From Dehalococcoidia bacterium (GTDB taxonomy: Bacteria; Chloroflexota; Dehalococcoidia; Dehalococcoidales; JAUXAE01), in the NCBI GenBank assembly GCA_030665535.1, contig DAOUZU010000077.1, forward strand, positions 1 to 5,179: a DNA stretch of 5,179 bases. Direction: 5' to 3'. Below are positions 1 to 5,179 of this stretch, piece by piece; the stretch's first letter is position 1, and each line of letters opens with the position of its first letter. Both the position numbers and the translations under genes were made by a program. The notes beneath the pieces are model-generated. The model did not search any database, was not told the origin of the DNA, and worked only from the letters and a program-made list of their open reading frames with translations.

Positions 1-229
1 ACTTCAGCTGCCGTCCCTCATTACCGCCGTGCTCTTCCTGGGGGCTACCGGCTTCGCCGTGATAAACACAGACTGGCTGATATCCACCGAGCCGCCGCTG
101 GAGCCGACCACGGCCGCCCTGGCCGGCAGTCTCTTTGCCGAGAACGGCTTCGTCCTGCCGGTGGAGATATCCGCCGTGTTGATACTGGCCGCCATTTTAG
201 GAGCCATAGTCATGGTGAGGGAGGAATAG
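1..229 (+). CDS. nuoJ: NADH-quinone oxidoreductase subunit J, 3' end (partial)
   Basis: This is the C-terminal 75 residues of NuoJ (ND6 homologue), a membrane subunit of complex I that sits between NuoH/A and NuoK and contributes to the central proton path. The reading frame is open from base 2 to a TAG at 227-229, and the 5' end lies outside the window. Two hydrophobic segments are visible. The first is at visible residues 3-21. The second is at 52-71, after a polar loop, and reads LPVEISAVLILAAILGAIVM followed by VREE. The final part resembles the usual NuoJ ending, in which a 'LPFE.asvLLL.A.iGAivlar' helix closes the protein with a short charged tail. Family members are roughly 160-200 aa, so over half is missing. 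The stop codon directly abuts the nuoK start, which supports operon membership. Identification rests on this ending and on the following nuoK; the short fragment alone would be less certain. Confidence 0.9.
   Translation, partial: LQLPSLITAVLFLGATGFAVINTDWLISTEPPLEPTTAALAGSLFAENGFVLPVEISAVLILAAILGAIVMVREE
218..224 (+). promoter_or_regulatory. Shine-Dalgarno site of nuoK inside the end of nuoJ
   Basis: AGGGAGG lies within the last codons of nuoJ, 5 bases before the nuoK ATG at 230. The nuoJ stop TAG (227-229) is immediately followed by that ATG. A ribosome ending nuoJ therefore stops exactly at the next start, an arrangement that suggests translational coupling (inference). Confidence 0.75.
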
Positions 230-535
230 ATGGGCCTGGATCATTACCTTATACTCTCGGCTGTCCTGTTCGCCATCGGTCTCTATGGAGCCTTTTCCAA
301 GCGCAGCGCCGTGGTGATACTGATGTCTATTGAGATTATGCTCAACGCCGCCGCCATCGCCATGGTGGCCTTCTCCCGCTACATCGTGCCCACAGAGCTT
401 ACCGGCCAGGTCTTCACCATCTTTATCATCGTCGTCGCCGCCGCCGAGGCCACCGTCGGCCTGGCTATTATTATGTCCATTTACCGCAACCGCGATACCA
501 TAGACGCTACCAAAATAGACTTAATGAAATGGTAA
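230..535 (+). CDS. nuoK: NADH-quinone oxidoreductase subunit K
   Basis: This is complete NuoK (ND4L homologue) of 101 aa, close to the 100 aa of E. coli NuoK. It is a three-helix membrane subunit that links the NuoH/J/A module to the antiporter-like subunits. The helices are roughly residues 4-22, 27-48 and 60-85. The signature SIEIMLNAAAIAMVAFS places the conserved TM2 glutamate at Glu35. GQVFTIFIIVVAAAEATVGLAI places the TM3 glutamate at Glu73. These correspond to E. coli Glu36 and Glu72, both known to matter for proton translocation. The loop between them is two residues longer than in E. coli. The C-terminal tail (DTIDATKIDLMKW) has the charged 'd.id....lmkw/g' form usual for NuoK, rather than that of MnhC/MrpC antiporter subunits. 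The ATG at 230 is set by AGGGAGG at 218-224. The gene ends with tandem stops (TAA TAA, 533-538). Confidence 0.97.
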   Translation: MGLDHYLILSAVLFAIGLYGAFSKRSAVVILMSIEIMLNAAAIAMVAFSRYIVPTELTGQVFTIFIIVVAAAEATVGLAIIMSIYRNRDTIDATKIDLMKW

Positions 536-543
536 TAAGAGAC

Positions 544-548
544 AGGAG
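544..548 (+). promoter_or_regulatory. Probable Shine-Dalgarno site of nuoL, long spacer
   Basis: AGGAG in the 27-base nuoK-nuoL gap is the only purine-rich site ahead of the nuoL ATG at 563. The spacer of 14 bases is longer than the usual 5-10. An in-frame TAA at 536-538, with no ATG, GTG or TTG between it and 563, rules out an upstream start. The site is therefore weaker than those of nuoK and nuoM. Confidence 0.5.
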
Positions 549-562
549 AAGCTAGAACCAAA

Positions 563-2527
563 ATGCCCTATCAACTCATCTGGGTCATTTTCCTGCTGCC
601 GCTGGCGGCCTTTGCCCTCACCGGCATGGGTACCCGTCTTTTCGCAAAGGACAGGCCAGCCCTGAGCGGCTACATATCCGTGGCCGCCATCGCCGGCTCA
701 CTTATCCTGTCTGTCTGGGCGCTCATTACCGTGCTCTCCTCCACCGGCCACGAGCTGCCGGTACCGGCGCTGGACTGGCTGGTAGTCGGCAGCCTGAACG
801 TCCAACTGGGGATGATTGTAGACCCGCTGACGGTGATAATGCTCATCGTCATCACCTTCGTCAGCCTGATGGTGCAACTTTACTCCCAGGGCTACATGCA
901 CGGCGACCCCGGCTACCACCGCTACTTCGCCTTTATATCCCTTTTCACCTTCTCCATGCTGGGGCTGGTTCTCTTTGATAACCTGCTCATTACCTTCGTC
1001 TTCTGGGAGCTGGTAGGCCTCTGCTCCTACCTGCTCATCGGCTTCTGGTTCCAGCGCCCGGCGGCGGCCAACGCCGCCAAGAAGGCCTTTATCGTCACCC
1101 GCATCGGTGACTTCGGCTTCCTGGCGGCAATAATCCTCCTCCTCTCCCAGACGGGCACCCTGGATATAGGCGAACTCAACAACCTGGCCGTCACCGGCCT
1201 GCTGGCCGGGAGCGCCCTCACCTGGGCCGCCCTGGGCATCTTCTTCGGGGCGGTGGGCAAGTCTGCCCAGTTCCCGCTGCATGTCTGGCTGCCCGACGCC
1301 ATGGAAGGCCCCACCCCGGTGAGTGCCCTTATCCCCGCCGCCACCATGGTGGCCGCCGGCGTCTTCCTGGTGGCCCGTATGTTTCCCCTCTTTGAAAGCT
1401 CGGAAGCGGCCCTGCTCACGGTGGCCATTATCGGCGGGGTGACGGCTATATTCGCCGCCACTATGGGTCTGGTGATGACGGATATTAAGCGGGTGCTTGC
1501 CTACTCTACCATCAGCCAGTTGGGCTATATGATGCTGGGGCTGGGCACCGGTGGCGTTGCCGTCGGCATCTTCCACCTCGTTAATCACGCCTTCTTCAAG
1601 GGGCTGCTCTTTCTGGGTGCCGGCAGTGTCAACCACGCCGCCGGCACCTTTGACATGCGCAAGATGGGCGGCCTGCGCAAGGTGATGCCGTGGACGTTCG
1701 TTACCTTCCTGGTGGCCTCATTGTCCATGTCCGGCATCTGGCCGTTGTCCGGTTTCTGGAGCAAGGATGAGATACTGGCCAGCTCACTGGCCAACCAGCC
1801 GGTTCTCTTCTGGCTGGCTATGATAACCGTAGTTATGACCGCCTTCTATATGTTCCGTGTTATCTTTATGACCTTTGGCGGCCACTACCGCGGCGACGGC
1901 CACCCCCATGAGTCGCCGCGGGTGATGGTGCTGCCAATGGTCGCCCTAGGCGTGCTGGCCGCCGTCTCCGGCCTGGTTAATGTCACCGGCGGTTTCGGCG
2001 CATTCCTGGGCCATGGCGAGACGCACGGCTTCATCGAGGGCTTGTTCGGCATCTTCACCCACCCCCTACCCTGGTTCGGGCTGATACTGGCCGGAGCCGG
2101 CATACTACTGGCCTACGCCATGTACAGCGCCCAGTGGCTAAGCCCGCTTAGGATTCGCCGTTTCTTCGCCCCCCTGCACACCATCTTCTCCCGGAAGTAC
2201 TGGATGGACGAGCTATATGAGAATGTAATCACACGGCTAGTGCTGATGAAGGGAATCTTCGCCGGCTTCCAGTTGTTTGACAGCCATGTCATAGACGACG
2301 GCATAAACAGCCGCATCATTGAGCAAGGTATAGTGCGTAATTTCTTCAACAGCCTTAAGTTCTTTGACGAAAAAGGTGTGGACGGCGCCGTTGACGGTGT
2401 AGCCGATACTACCCTGGGCGCCGGTAAAAGAGCCAGAAAGGCGCAGACAGGGCAGCTCCAGGTCTATGGCTTATTCATAGTCCTGGGCATTCTGGCCATT
2501 ATCTTACTGGCCTATTTTTTGAGTTAG
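563..2527 (+). CDS. nuoL: NADH-quinone oxidoreductase subunit L
   Basis: This is complete NuoL (ND5 homologue), 654 aa against 613 in E. coli. It is the distal antiporter-like proton-pumping subunit of complex I. The expected order is visible: an N-terminal ND5-type segment with VDPLTVIMLIVITFVSLMVQLYS (86-108), then the proton-conducting core and a C-terminal lateral helix. Key residues are Glu149 in TM5 (FWELVGLCSYLLIGFW), Asp183 (RIGDFGF) and Lys233 in TM7 (GAVGKSAQFPLHVWLPDAMEGPTPVSALI). Others are Asp307 and Lys309 (TDIKRVLAYSTISQLGYM), His338, His342 and Lys346 (FHLVNHAFFKGLLFL), and Lys401 (GFWSKDEIL). They match E. coli Glu144, Asp178, Lys229, Asp303, Lys305, His334, His338, Lys342 and Lys399. 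An oddity is Pro258 in SALIPAATMVAAGV, where the family normally has His (E. coli His254). The lateral-helix region (about 530-625) seems to contain an extra, duplicated 28-residue unit, explaining part of the extra length. A last membrane anchor covers 632-652. The ATG at 563 is the only possible start after the in-frame TAA at 536. The lateral helix and the SKDEIL motif distinguish it from nuoM and nuoN; the nuo context argues against an Mrp antiporter. Confidence 0.98.
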   Translation: MPYQLIWVIFLLPLAAFALTGMGTRLFAKDRPALSGYISVAAIAGSLILSVWALITVLSSTGHELPVPALDWLVVGSLNVQLGMIVDPLTVIMLIVITFVSLMVQLYSQGYMHGDPGYHRYFAFISLFTFSMLGLVLFDNLLITFVFWELVGLCSYLLIGFWFQRPAAANAAKKAFIVTRIGDFGFLAAIILLLSQTGTLDIGELNNLAVTGLLAGSALTWAALGIFFGAVGKSAQFPLHVWLPDAMEGPTPVSALIPAATMVAAGVFLVARMFPLFESSEAALLTVAIIGGVTAIFAATMGLVMTDIKRVLAYSTISQLGYMMLGLGTGGVAVGIFHLVNHAFFKGLLFLGAGSVNHAAGTFDMRKMGGLRKVMPWTFVTFLVASLSMSGIWPLSGFWSKDEILASSLANQPVLFWLAMITVVMTAFYMFRVIFMTFGGHYRGDGHPHESPRVMVLPMVALGVLAAVSGLVNVTGGFGAFLGHGETHGFIEGLFGIFTHPLPWFGLILAGAGILLAYAMYSAQWLSPLRIRRFFAPLHTIFSRKYWMDELYENVITRLVLMKGIFAGFQLFDSHVIDDGINSRIIEQGIVRNFFNSLKFFDEKGVDGAVDGVADTTLGAGKRARKAQTGQLQVYGLFIVLGILAIILLAYFLS

Positions 2528-2528
2528 C

Positions 2529-2538
2529 AAAAGGAGGT
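2529..2538 (+). promoter_or_regulatory. Strong Shine-Dalgarno site deciding the nuoM TTG start
   Basis: AAAAGGAGGT is an almost perfect complement of the 16S rRNA 3' end. Its GGAGG core (2533-2537) lies 9 bases ahead of TTG at 2547. An in-frame TAG at 2538-2540 overlaps the end of the site, and the only codons between it and the TTG are AGC and GTT. TTG is thus the only start that keeps the first membrane helix. Confidence 0.88.
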
Positions 2539-2546
2539 AGAGCGTT

Positions 2547-4040
2547 TTGGAATTTCCCTTTCTGACACTGATAATCTTCCTGCCGGTAGTGGGGGCGCTC
2601 ATCATAGCCCTTATCAAGGGCCTCTCCGCTACTCAGATAAGATATACCTCCCTGCTGGCTACCGGCATACCGCTTGTCCTTTCGGTGATACTCTTCGCCC
2701 TGTTTGACCGCTCGGAGGCATTGGCCGGCGTCATCCAGTTCGAGGAAAACATCTCCTGGATTCCACTTATCAAGGCCTTCTACCATGTCGGCGTTGACGG
2801 GCTGAGCCTGCCCTTCGTCATCCTCTCCGCCCTTATCGGCTTCCTGGTTATACTCATATCCTGGAAGATAAACATGCGGGTGCGGGAGTACTTCGCCTGG
2901 ATTCTGCTCTTACAGGCGGCCATCACCGGCGTCTTTGCCTCCCTGGACTTCCTGCTCTTTTTCATCTTCTGGGAGATAGAGCTCATCCCCATGTACTTCC
3001 TGATATCCATATGGGGCGCCGGCCGCAAGGAGTACTCGGCCATCAAGTATGTTCTGTACACCCTGTTTGGCGGCGCCTTTATCCTGGCCGGCATCCTGGT
3101 GCTCTTCTTCGCCACCGGCAGCCTGGATATGGTTGAAATGGCCAAGACCGACCTGGGCGCTATCGCCCTGGCCATACCGGCGGTGATTACCTTCTTCTTT
3201 TTCTTCATCGGCTTTGCCGTCAAGCTGCCCGTCTTCCCCTTCCATACCTGGTTGCCTGACGCCCACACCGACGCCCCCACCGCCGTCAGTGTCATCCTGG
3301 CCGGCACCCTGCTGAAGATGGGCGGTTACGCCATGCTGCGCATCAATGTGACCATGTTCCCAGATGTGTCCGAACTGTGGGCGCCCATGCTGTTGGGTCT
3401 GGCGGTAATCAATATCGTCTATGGAGGCGCCGTAACTCTGAAACAAACGGACATCAAGCGGCTTATCGCCTACTCAAGCATCAGCCATATGGGCTTCGTG
3501 CTGCTGGGCATCTTCGCCCTGGGACAGGTGAGTATGACCGGGGCCACCCTGCAGATGTTCAGCCACGGTATCGTCACCGGCCTCCTCTTCGCCATCACCG
3601 GTATCGTGATGCACAACTCCCATGAGCGCAATATAACCAAGCTGGGAGGTCTGGCCAAGCAGATGCCCAACGTTGCCATAATGTTCGCCCTGGGCGGCAT
3701 GGGGGCCATGGCTGTTCCGGCCACCAGCGGCTTTATTGCCGAGGTGATGGTCTTCCTGGGGGCCTTCTCTGCCGATGTCGTCCCCGGCGCGCCCATCTTC
3801 ACCATAGTCGGCCTTTTGGGAATCCTGCTGGCAGCGGCCTATATCCTGTGGACGCTGCAGAGGGTCTTCTTCGGGCAACGGCTGGAGAAGTTTGACGGCG
3901 TCAAGGACGCCGACAGGGTGGAGAAGACTTTCGGCGTCATCTTCATCGGCTTGATGTTCCTGGTTGGCGTCTTCCCCACAGTGCTGACCGATATCATCAA
4001 CACCGGCATATCGCCGATTACGTCCCTTTTCGGCGGCTAG
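2547..4040 (+). CDS. nuoM: NADH-quinone oxidoreductase subunit M
   Basis: This is complete NuoM (ND4 homologue), 497 aa against 509 in E. coli. It is the middle antiporter-like proton-pumping subunit, lying between NuoN and NuoL in the membrane arm. About 14 transmembrane helices are expected, and the sequence is hydrophobic throughout. The ND4-type N-terminal part includes FYHVGVDGLSLPFVILSALIGFLVIL (78-103). Key residues are Glu143 in TM5 (FWEIELIPMYFLI), Lys226 in TM7 (GFAVKLPVFPFHTWLPDAHTDAPTAVSVILAG) and Lys257 in TM8 (GTLLKMGGYAMLR). TDIKRLIAYSSISHMGFVLLG (301-321) includes His314, MFSHGIVTGLLF includes His340, and Glu399 lies in TM12 (SGFIAEVMVFLGAF). These match E. coli Glu144, Lys234, Lys265, His322, His348 and Glu407. 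The acidic residue at TM12, where NuoL and NuoN have lysine, identifies the gene as nuoM. Translation starts at TTG 2547, supported by the GGAGG site; the first ATG (2874, Met110) would remove the first helices. The gap from nuoL is 19 bases. Confidence 0.98.
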   Translation: MEFPFLTLIIFLPVVGALIIALIKGLSATQIRYTSLLATGIPLVLSVILFALFDRSEALAGVIQFEENISWIPLIKAFYHVGVDGLSLPFVILSALIGFLVILISWKINMRVREYFAWILLLQAAITGVFASLDFLLFFIFWEIELIPMYFLISIWGAGRKEYSAIKYVLYTLFGGAFILAGILVLFFATGSLDMVEMAKTDLGAIALAIPAVITFFFFFIGFAVKLPVFPFHTWLPDAHTDAPTAVSVILAGTLLKMGGYAMLRINVTMFPDVSELWAPMLLGLAVINIVYGGAVTLKQTDIKRLIAYSSISHMGFVLLGIFALGQVSMTGATLQMFSHGIVTGLLFAITGIVMHNSHERNITKLGGLAKQMPNVAIMFALGGMGAMAVPATSGFIAEVMVFLGAFSADVVPGAPIFTIVGLLGILLAAAYILWTLQRVFFGQRLEKFDGVKDADRVEKTFGVIFIGLMFLVGVFPTVLTDIINTGISPITSLFGG

Positions 4041-4049
4041 CATAGTAAT

Positions 4050-4069
4050 TTAATAAGGATTAATAAGGA
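4050..4069 (+). repeat. Perfect tandem repeat of TTAATAAGGA (2 x 10 bp) before nuoN
   Basis: TTAATAAGGA occurs at 4050-4059 and again at 4060-4069 with no mismatch. It lies in the AT-rich 35-base gap between nuoM and nuoN. Each copy carries an AAGGA Shine-Dalgarno core, so the ribosome binding site is duplicated. The second copy continues into AAGGAG (4065-4070), 5 bases before TTG at 4076. The first copy (AAGGA, 4055-4059) is 10 bases before an in-frame GTG at 4070. The gap has no stem-loop that would act as a terminator. Confidence 0.9.
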
Positions 4070-4075
4070 GTGGCC

Positions 4076-5179
4076 TTGAATATTGGACTGGCGGCGCCAG
4101 AGTTCGCCCTGATAGGCACGGCAATAGCCGTGATTGTGCTGGACCTCTTCATTATCCGAAAGAGGTGGCTGGTATACGTCTGCCTGGCCGGCCTGACCAC
4201 CGCCGCCGCCCTCACCATAGCCATGTGGGGCGACCACCCCCGGCTGATTTTCAACAGCATGCTGGCCGTGGACAACTACGCCCTCTTTTTCAAGCTGCTT
4301 TTCATAGGCATCGCCGCCCTGATAATACTGGCCTCCACGGACTACGTCTCCAAGTTCAAGCGTTTCCAGGGGGAGTACTACGCCCTGGTGCTGCTGGCCA
4401 CGCTGGGCATGATACTGATGGCAGCCACCACCGACCTCATCTCCATCTACCTGGCCCTGGAGCTGACGGCCATTTCCTTCTATGTGCTGGTGGGCTTCCT
4501 CAAGGACAGGAAGTCCACCGAAGCGTCGCTGAAATACCTGCTGGTGGGCGGGGTGGCCTCGGCCATAATGCTCTACGGCCTGGCGCTGGTCTTCGGCTTC
4601 ACCGGCTCTACGCAATTGTCTGAAATCGCCCAGTTCATCCAGGCCATGCCGGCCCAGAGCATCACCGACAGCCCCGGCCTTATACTGGGCATAATCCTGC
4701 TGGTGGCCGGCTTCGGCTTCAAGGTGGCCGCCGTCCCCTTCCAATTCTGGGTGCCCGATGTTTATGAAGGGGCGCCGACGCCGGTAACCCTCTTTCTCTC
4801 CGTAGGCTCCAAGGCCGCCGGCTTCGCCATCCTGCTGCGCGTCTTCTACGCCGCCTTCGCCGATCCGGCAGCCCTGGCGGAGCAGTGGGGCATTATCCTG
4901 GCCGTGCTGGCGGCAGTCGGCATGACGCTGGGCAATGTGGTGGCCATCTGGCAGACCAACATCAAGCGCATGCTGGGGTACTCCAGCATCGCCCACGCCG
5001 GCTACCTGCTGATTGGTTTGGCGGCGGTGGGCATGTCCCAGTCCGGGGACACCGTCGGCCAGTCCAGCACCCTCTTCTATCTGCTGGCCTTCGCCGTCAC
5101 TGATTTAGCCGCCTTCATCGCCGTCATCGCTATAACCAACAAGGTCGGCAGCGACAATATTTCGGCATTCTCCGGTATG
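4076..5179 (+). CDS. nuoN: NADH-quinone oxidoreductase subunit N, 5' part (partial)
   Basis: These are the first 368 residues of NuoN (ND2 homologue), the antiporter-like proton-pumping subunit nearest NuoK. The family is around 480-500 aa, so roughly the last quarter is beyond the window. The frame stays open to the last base. Key residues are Glu129 in TM5 (DLISIYLALELTAISFYVLVGF), Lys216 in TM7 (GFGFKVAAVPFQFWVPDVYEGAPTP) and Lys246 in TM8 (TLFLSVGSKAAGFAILLRVF). TNIKRMLGYSSIAHAGYLLIG (294-314) follows. The TM7-TM8 stretch with 'FWvPDvYEGAPTPVt.FlsvgsKaa' is diagnostic for NuoN. E. coli counterparts of the lysines are Lys217 and Lys247; the TM12 lysine is not reached. Residues 337-347 read LAFAVTDLAAF, where the family often has a form like LaY...NLGAF. 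The start is TTG 4076 (NIGLAAPEFALIG), 5 bases after AAGGAG; GTG 4070 is in frame and would add two residues. The first ATG (4223, Met50) would lose TM1. Confidence 0.96.
   Translation, partial: MNIGLAAPEFALIGTAIAVIVLDLFIIRKRWLVYVCLAGLTTAAALTIAMWGDHPRLIFNSMLAVDNYALFFKLLFIGIAALIILASTDYVSKFKRFQGEYYALVLLATLGMILMAATTDLISIYLALELTAISFYVLVGFLKDRKSTEASLKYLLVGGVASAIMLYGLALVFGFTGSTQLSEIAQFIQAMPAQSITDSPGLILGIILLVAGFGFKVAAVPFQFWVPDVYEGAPTPVTLFLSVGSKAAGFAILLRVFYAAFADPAALAEQWGIILAVLAAVGMTLGNVVAIWQTNIKRMLGYSSIAHAGYLLIGLAAVGMSQSGDTVGQSSTLFYLLAFAVTDLAAFIAVIAITNKVGSDNISAFSGM

Noticed and set aside
536..562. Possible terminator or promoter in the nuoK-nuoL gap
   Set aside because: The 27-base gap has no inverted repeat or T-run and no convincing -35/-10 pair. 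It holds a second stop codon and a Shine-Dalgarno-like AGGAG only.
1340..1353. 14-bp perfect palindrome GCCACCATGGTGGC inside nuoL
   Set aside because: It encodes the conserved Ala-Thr-Met-Val-Ala stretch of TM8. The palindrome follows from the codons and there is no sign of an operator within the gene.
698..1636. Long minus-strand open frame (312 codons) opposite nuoL
   Set aside because: It lies wholly inside nuoL. Its translation is rich in Gly, Glu, His, Gln and Asp without domain patterns, as expected from the complement of GC-rich membrane-protein codons.
2780..3446. Two overlapping minus-strand open frames opposite nuoM
   Set aside because: Both are shadows of a well-conserved gene; one is Lys/Arg/Met-rich and the other Gly/Gln/Glu-rich with no domain, and they overlap each other.
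563..4040. Alternative reading as an Mrp/Mnh cation antiporter operon
   Set aside because: NuoK has the complex I type C-terminal tail, NuoL has the lateral helix, and a NuoN gene with its diagnostic YEGAPTPV motif follows. The order J-K-L-M-N is that of complex I.
4037..4996. Long minus-strand open frame (319 codons) opposite nuoN
   Set aside because: It overlaps nuoN almost completely, has the same low-complexity Gly/Gln/His/Glu composition, and no recognisable motif. nuoN on the + strand has clear conserved residues throughout.

Overview
The window is an internal slice of a bacterial nuo operon, encoding the membrane arm of respiratory complex I (proton-pumping NADH:quinone oxidoreductase or a relative). 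All genes lie on the + strand in the order nuoJ (3' end only), nuoK, nuoL, nuoM, nuoN (5' part only). This is the standard J-K-L-M-N order. Gaps are 0, 27, 19 and 35 bases, so the genes are almost certainly co-transcribed. No promoter, terminator, RNA gene, mobile element or CRISPR array is visible. There is no gene-free stretch longer than 35 bases.

Layout: 1-229 is the end of NuoJ. 230-535 is complete NuoK, whose start directly follows the nuoJ stop. 563-2527 is complete NuoL (654 aa). 2547-4040 is complete NuoM (497 aa, TTG start). 4076-5179 is NuoN (TTG start, first 368 residues), cut by the window end. NuoL, NuoM and NuoN are the three antiporter-like subunits. Each shows the expected TM5 glutamate and TM7 lysine, followed by the lysine or glutamate of the later half-channel. 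NuoK carries its two intramembrane glutamates, and NuoJ helps join the peripheral-arm end to the antiporter row. Together they form the proton-translocating part of the enzyme. The window does not contain NuoE/F/G, so it cannot say whether the electron donor is NADH, ferredoxin or something else.

Organism: the DNA is GC-rich, yet uses ATA for isoleucine freely and has good GGAGG-type Shine-Dalgarno sites with two TTG starts. This combination and the protein flavour suggest an uncultured-type bacterium, possibly Chloroflexota (Dehalococcoidia-like). That is a weak inference and should be checked by phylogeny.

No previously undescribed system is evident; this is a conserved housekeeping locus. 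The points worth a second look are small: a proline where NuoL normally has a conserved TM8 histidine, an apparent 28-residue internal duplication in the NuoL lateral-helix region, a perfect 10-bp tandem repeat that duplicates the Shine-Dalgarno of nuoN, consecutive TTG starts, and an acidic substitution in NuoN.
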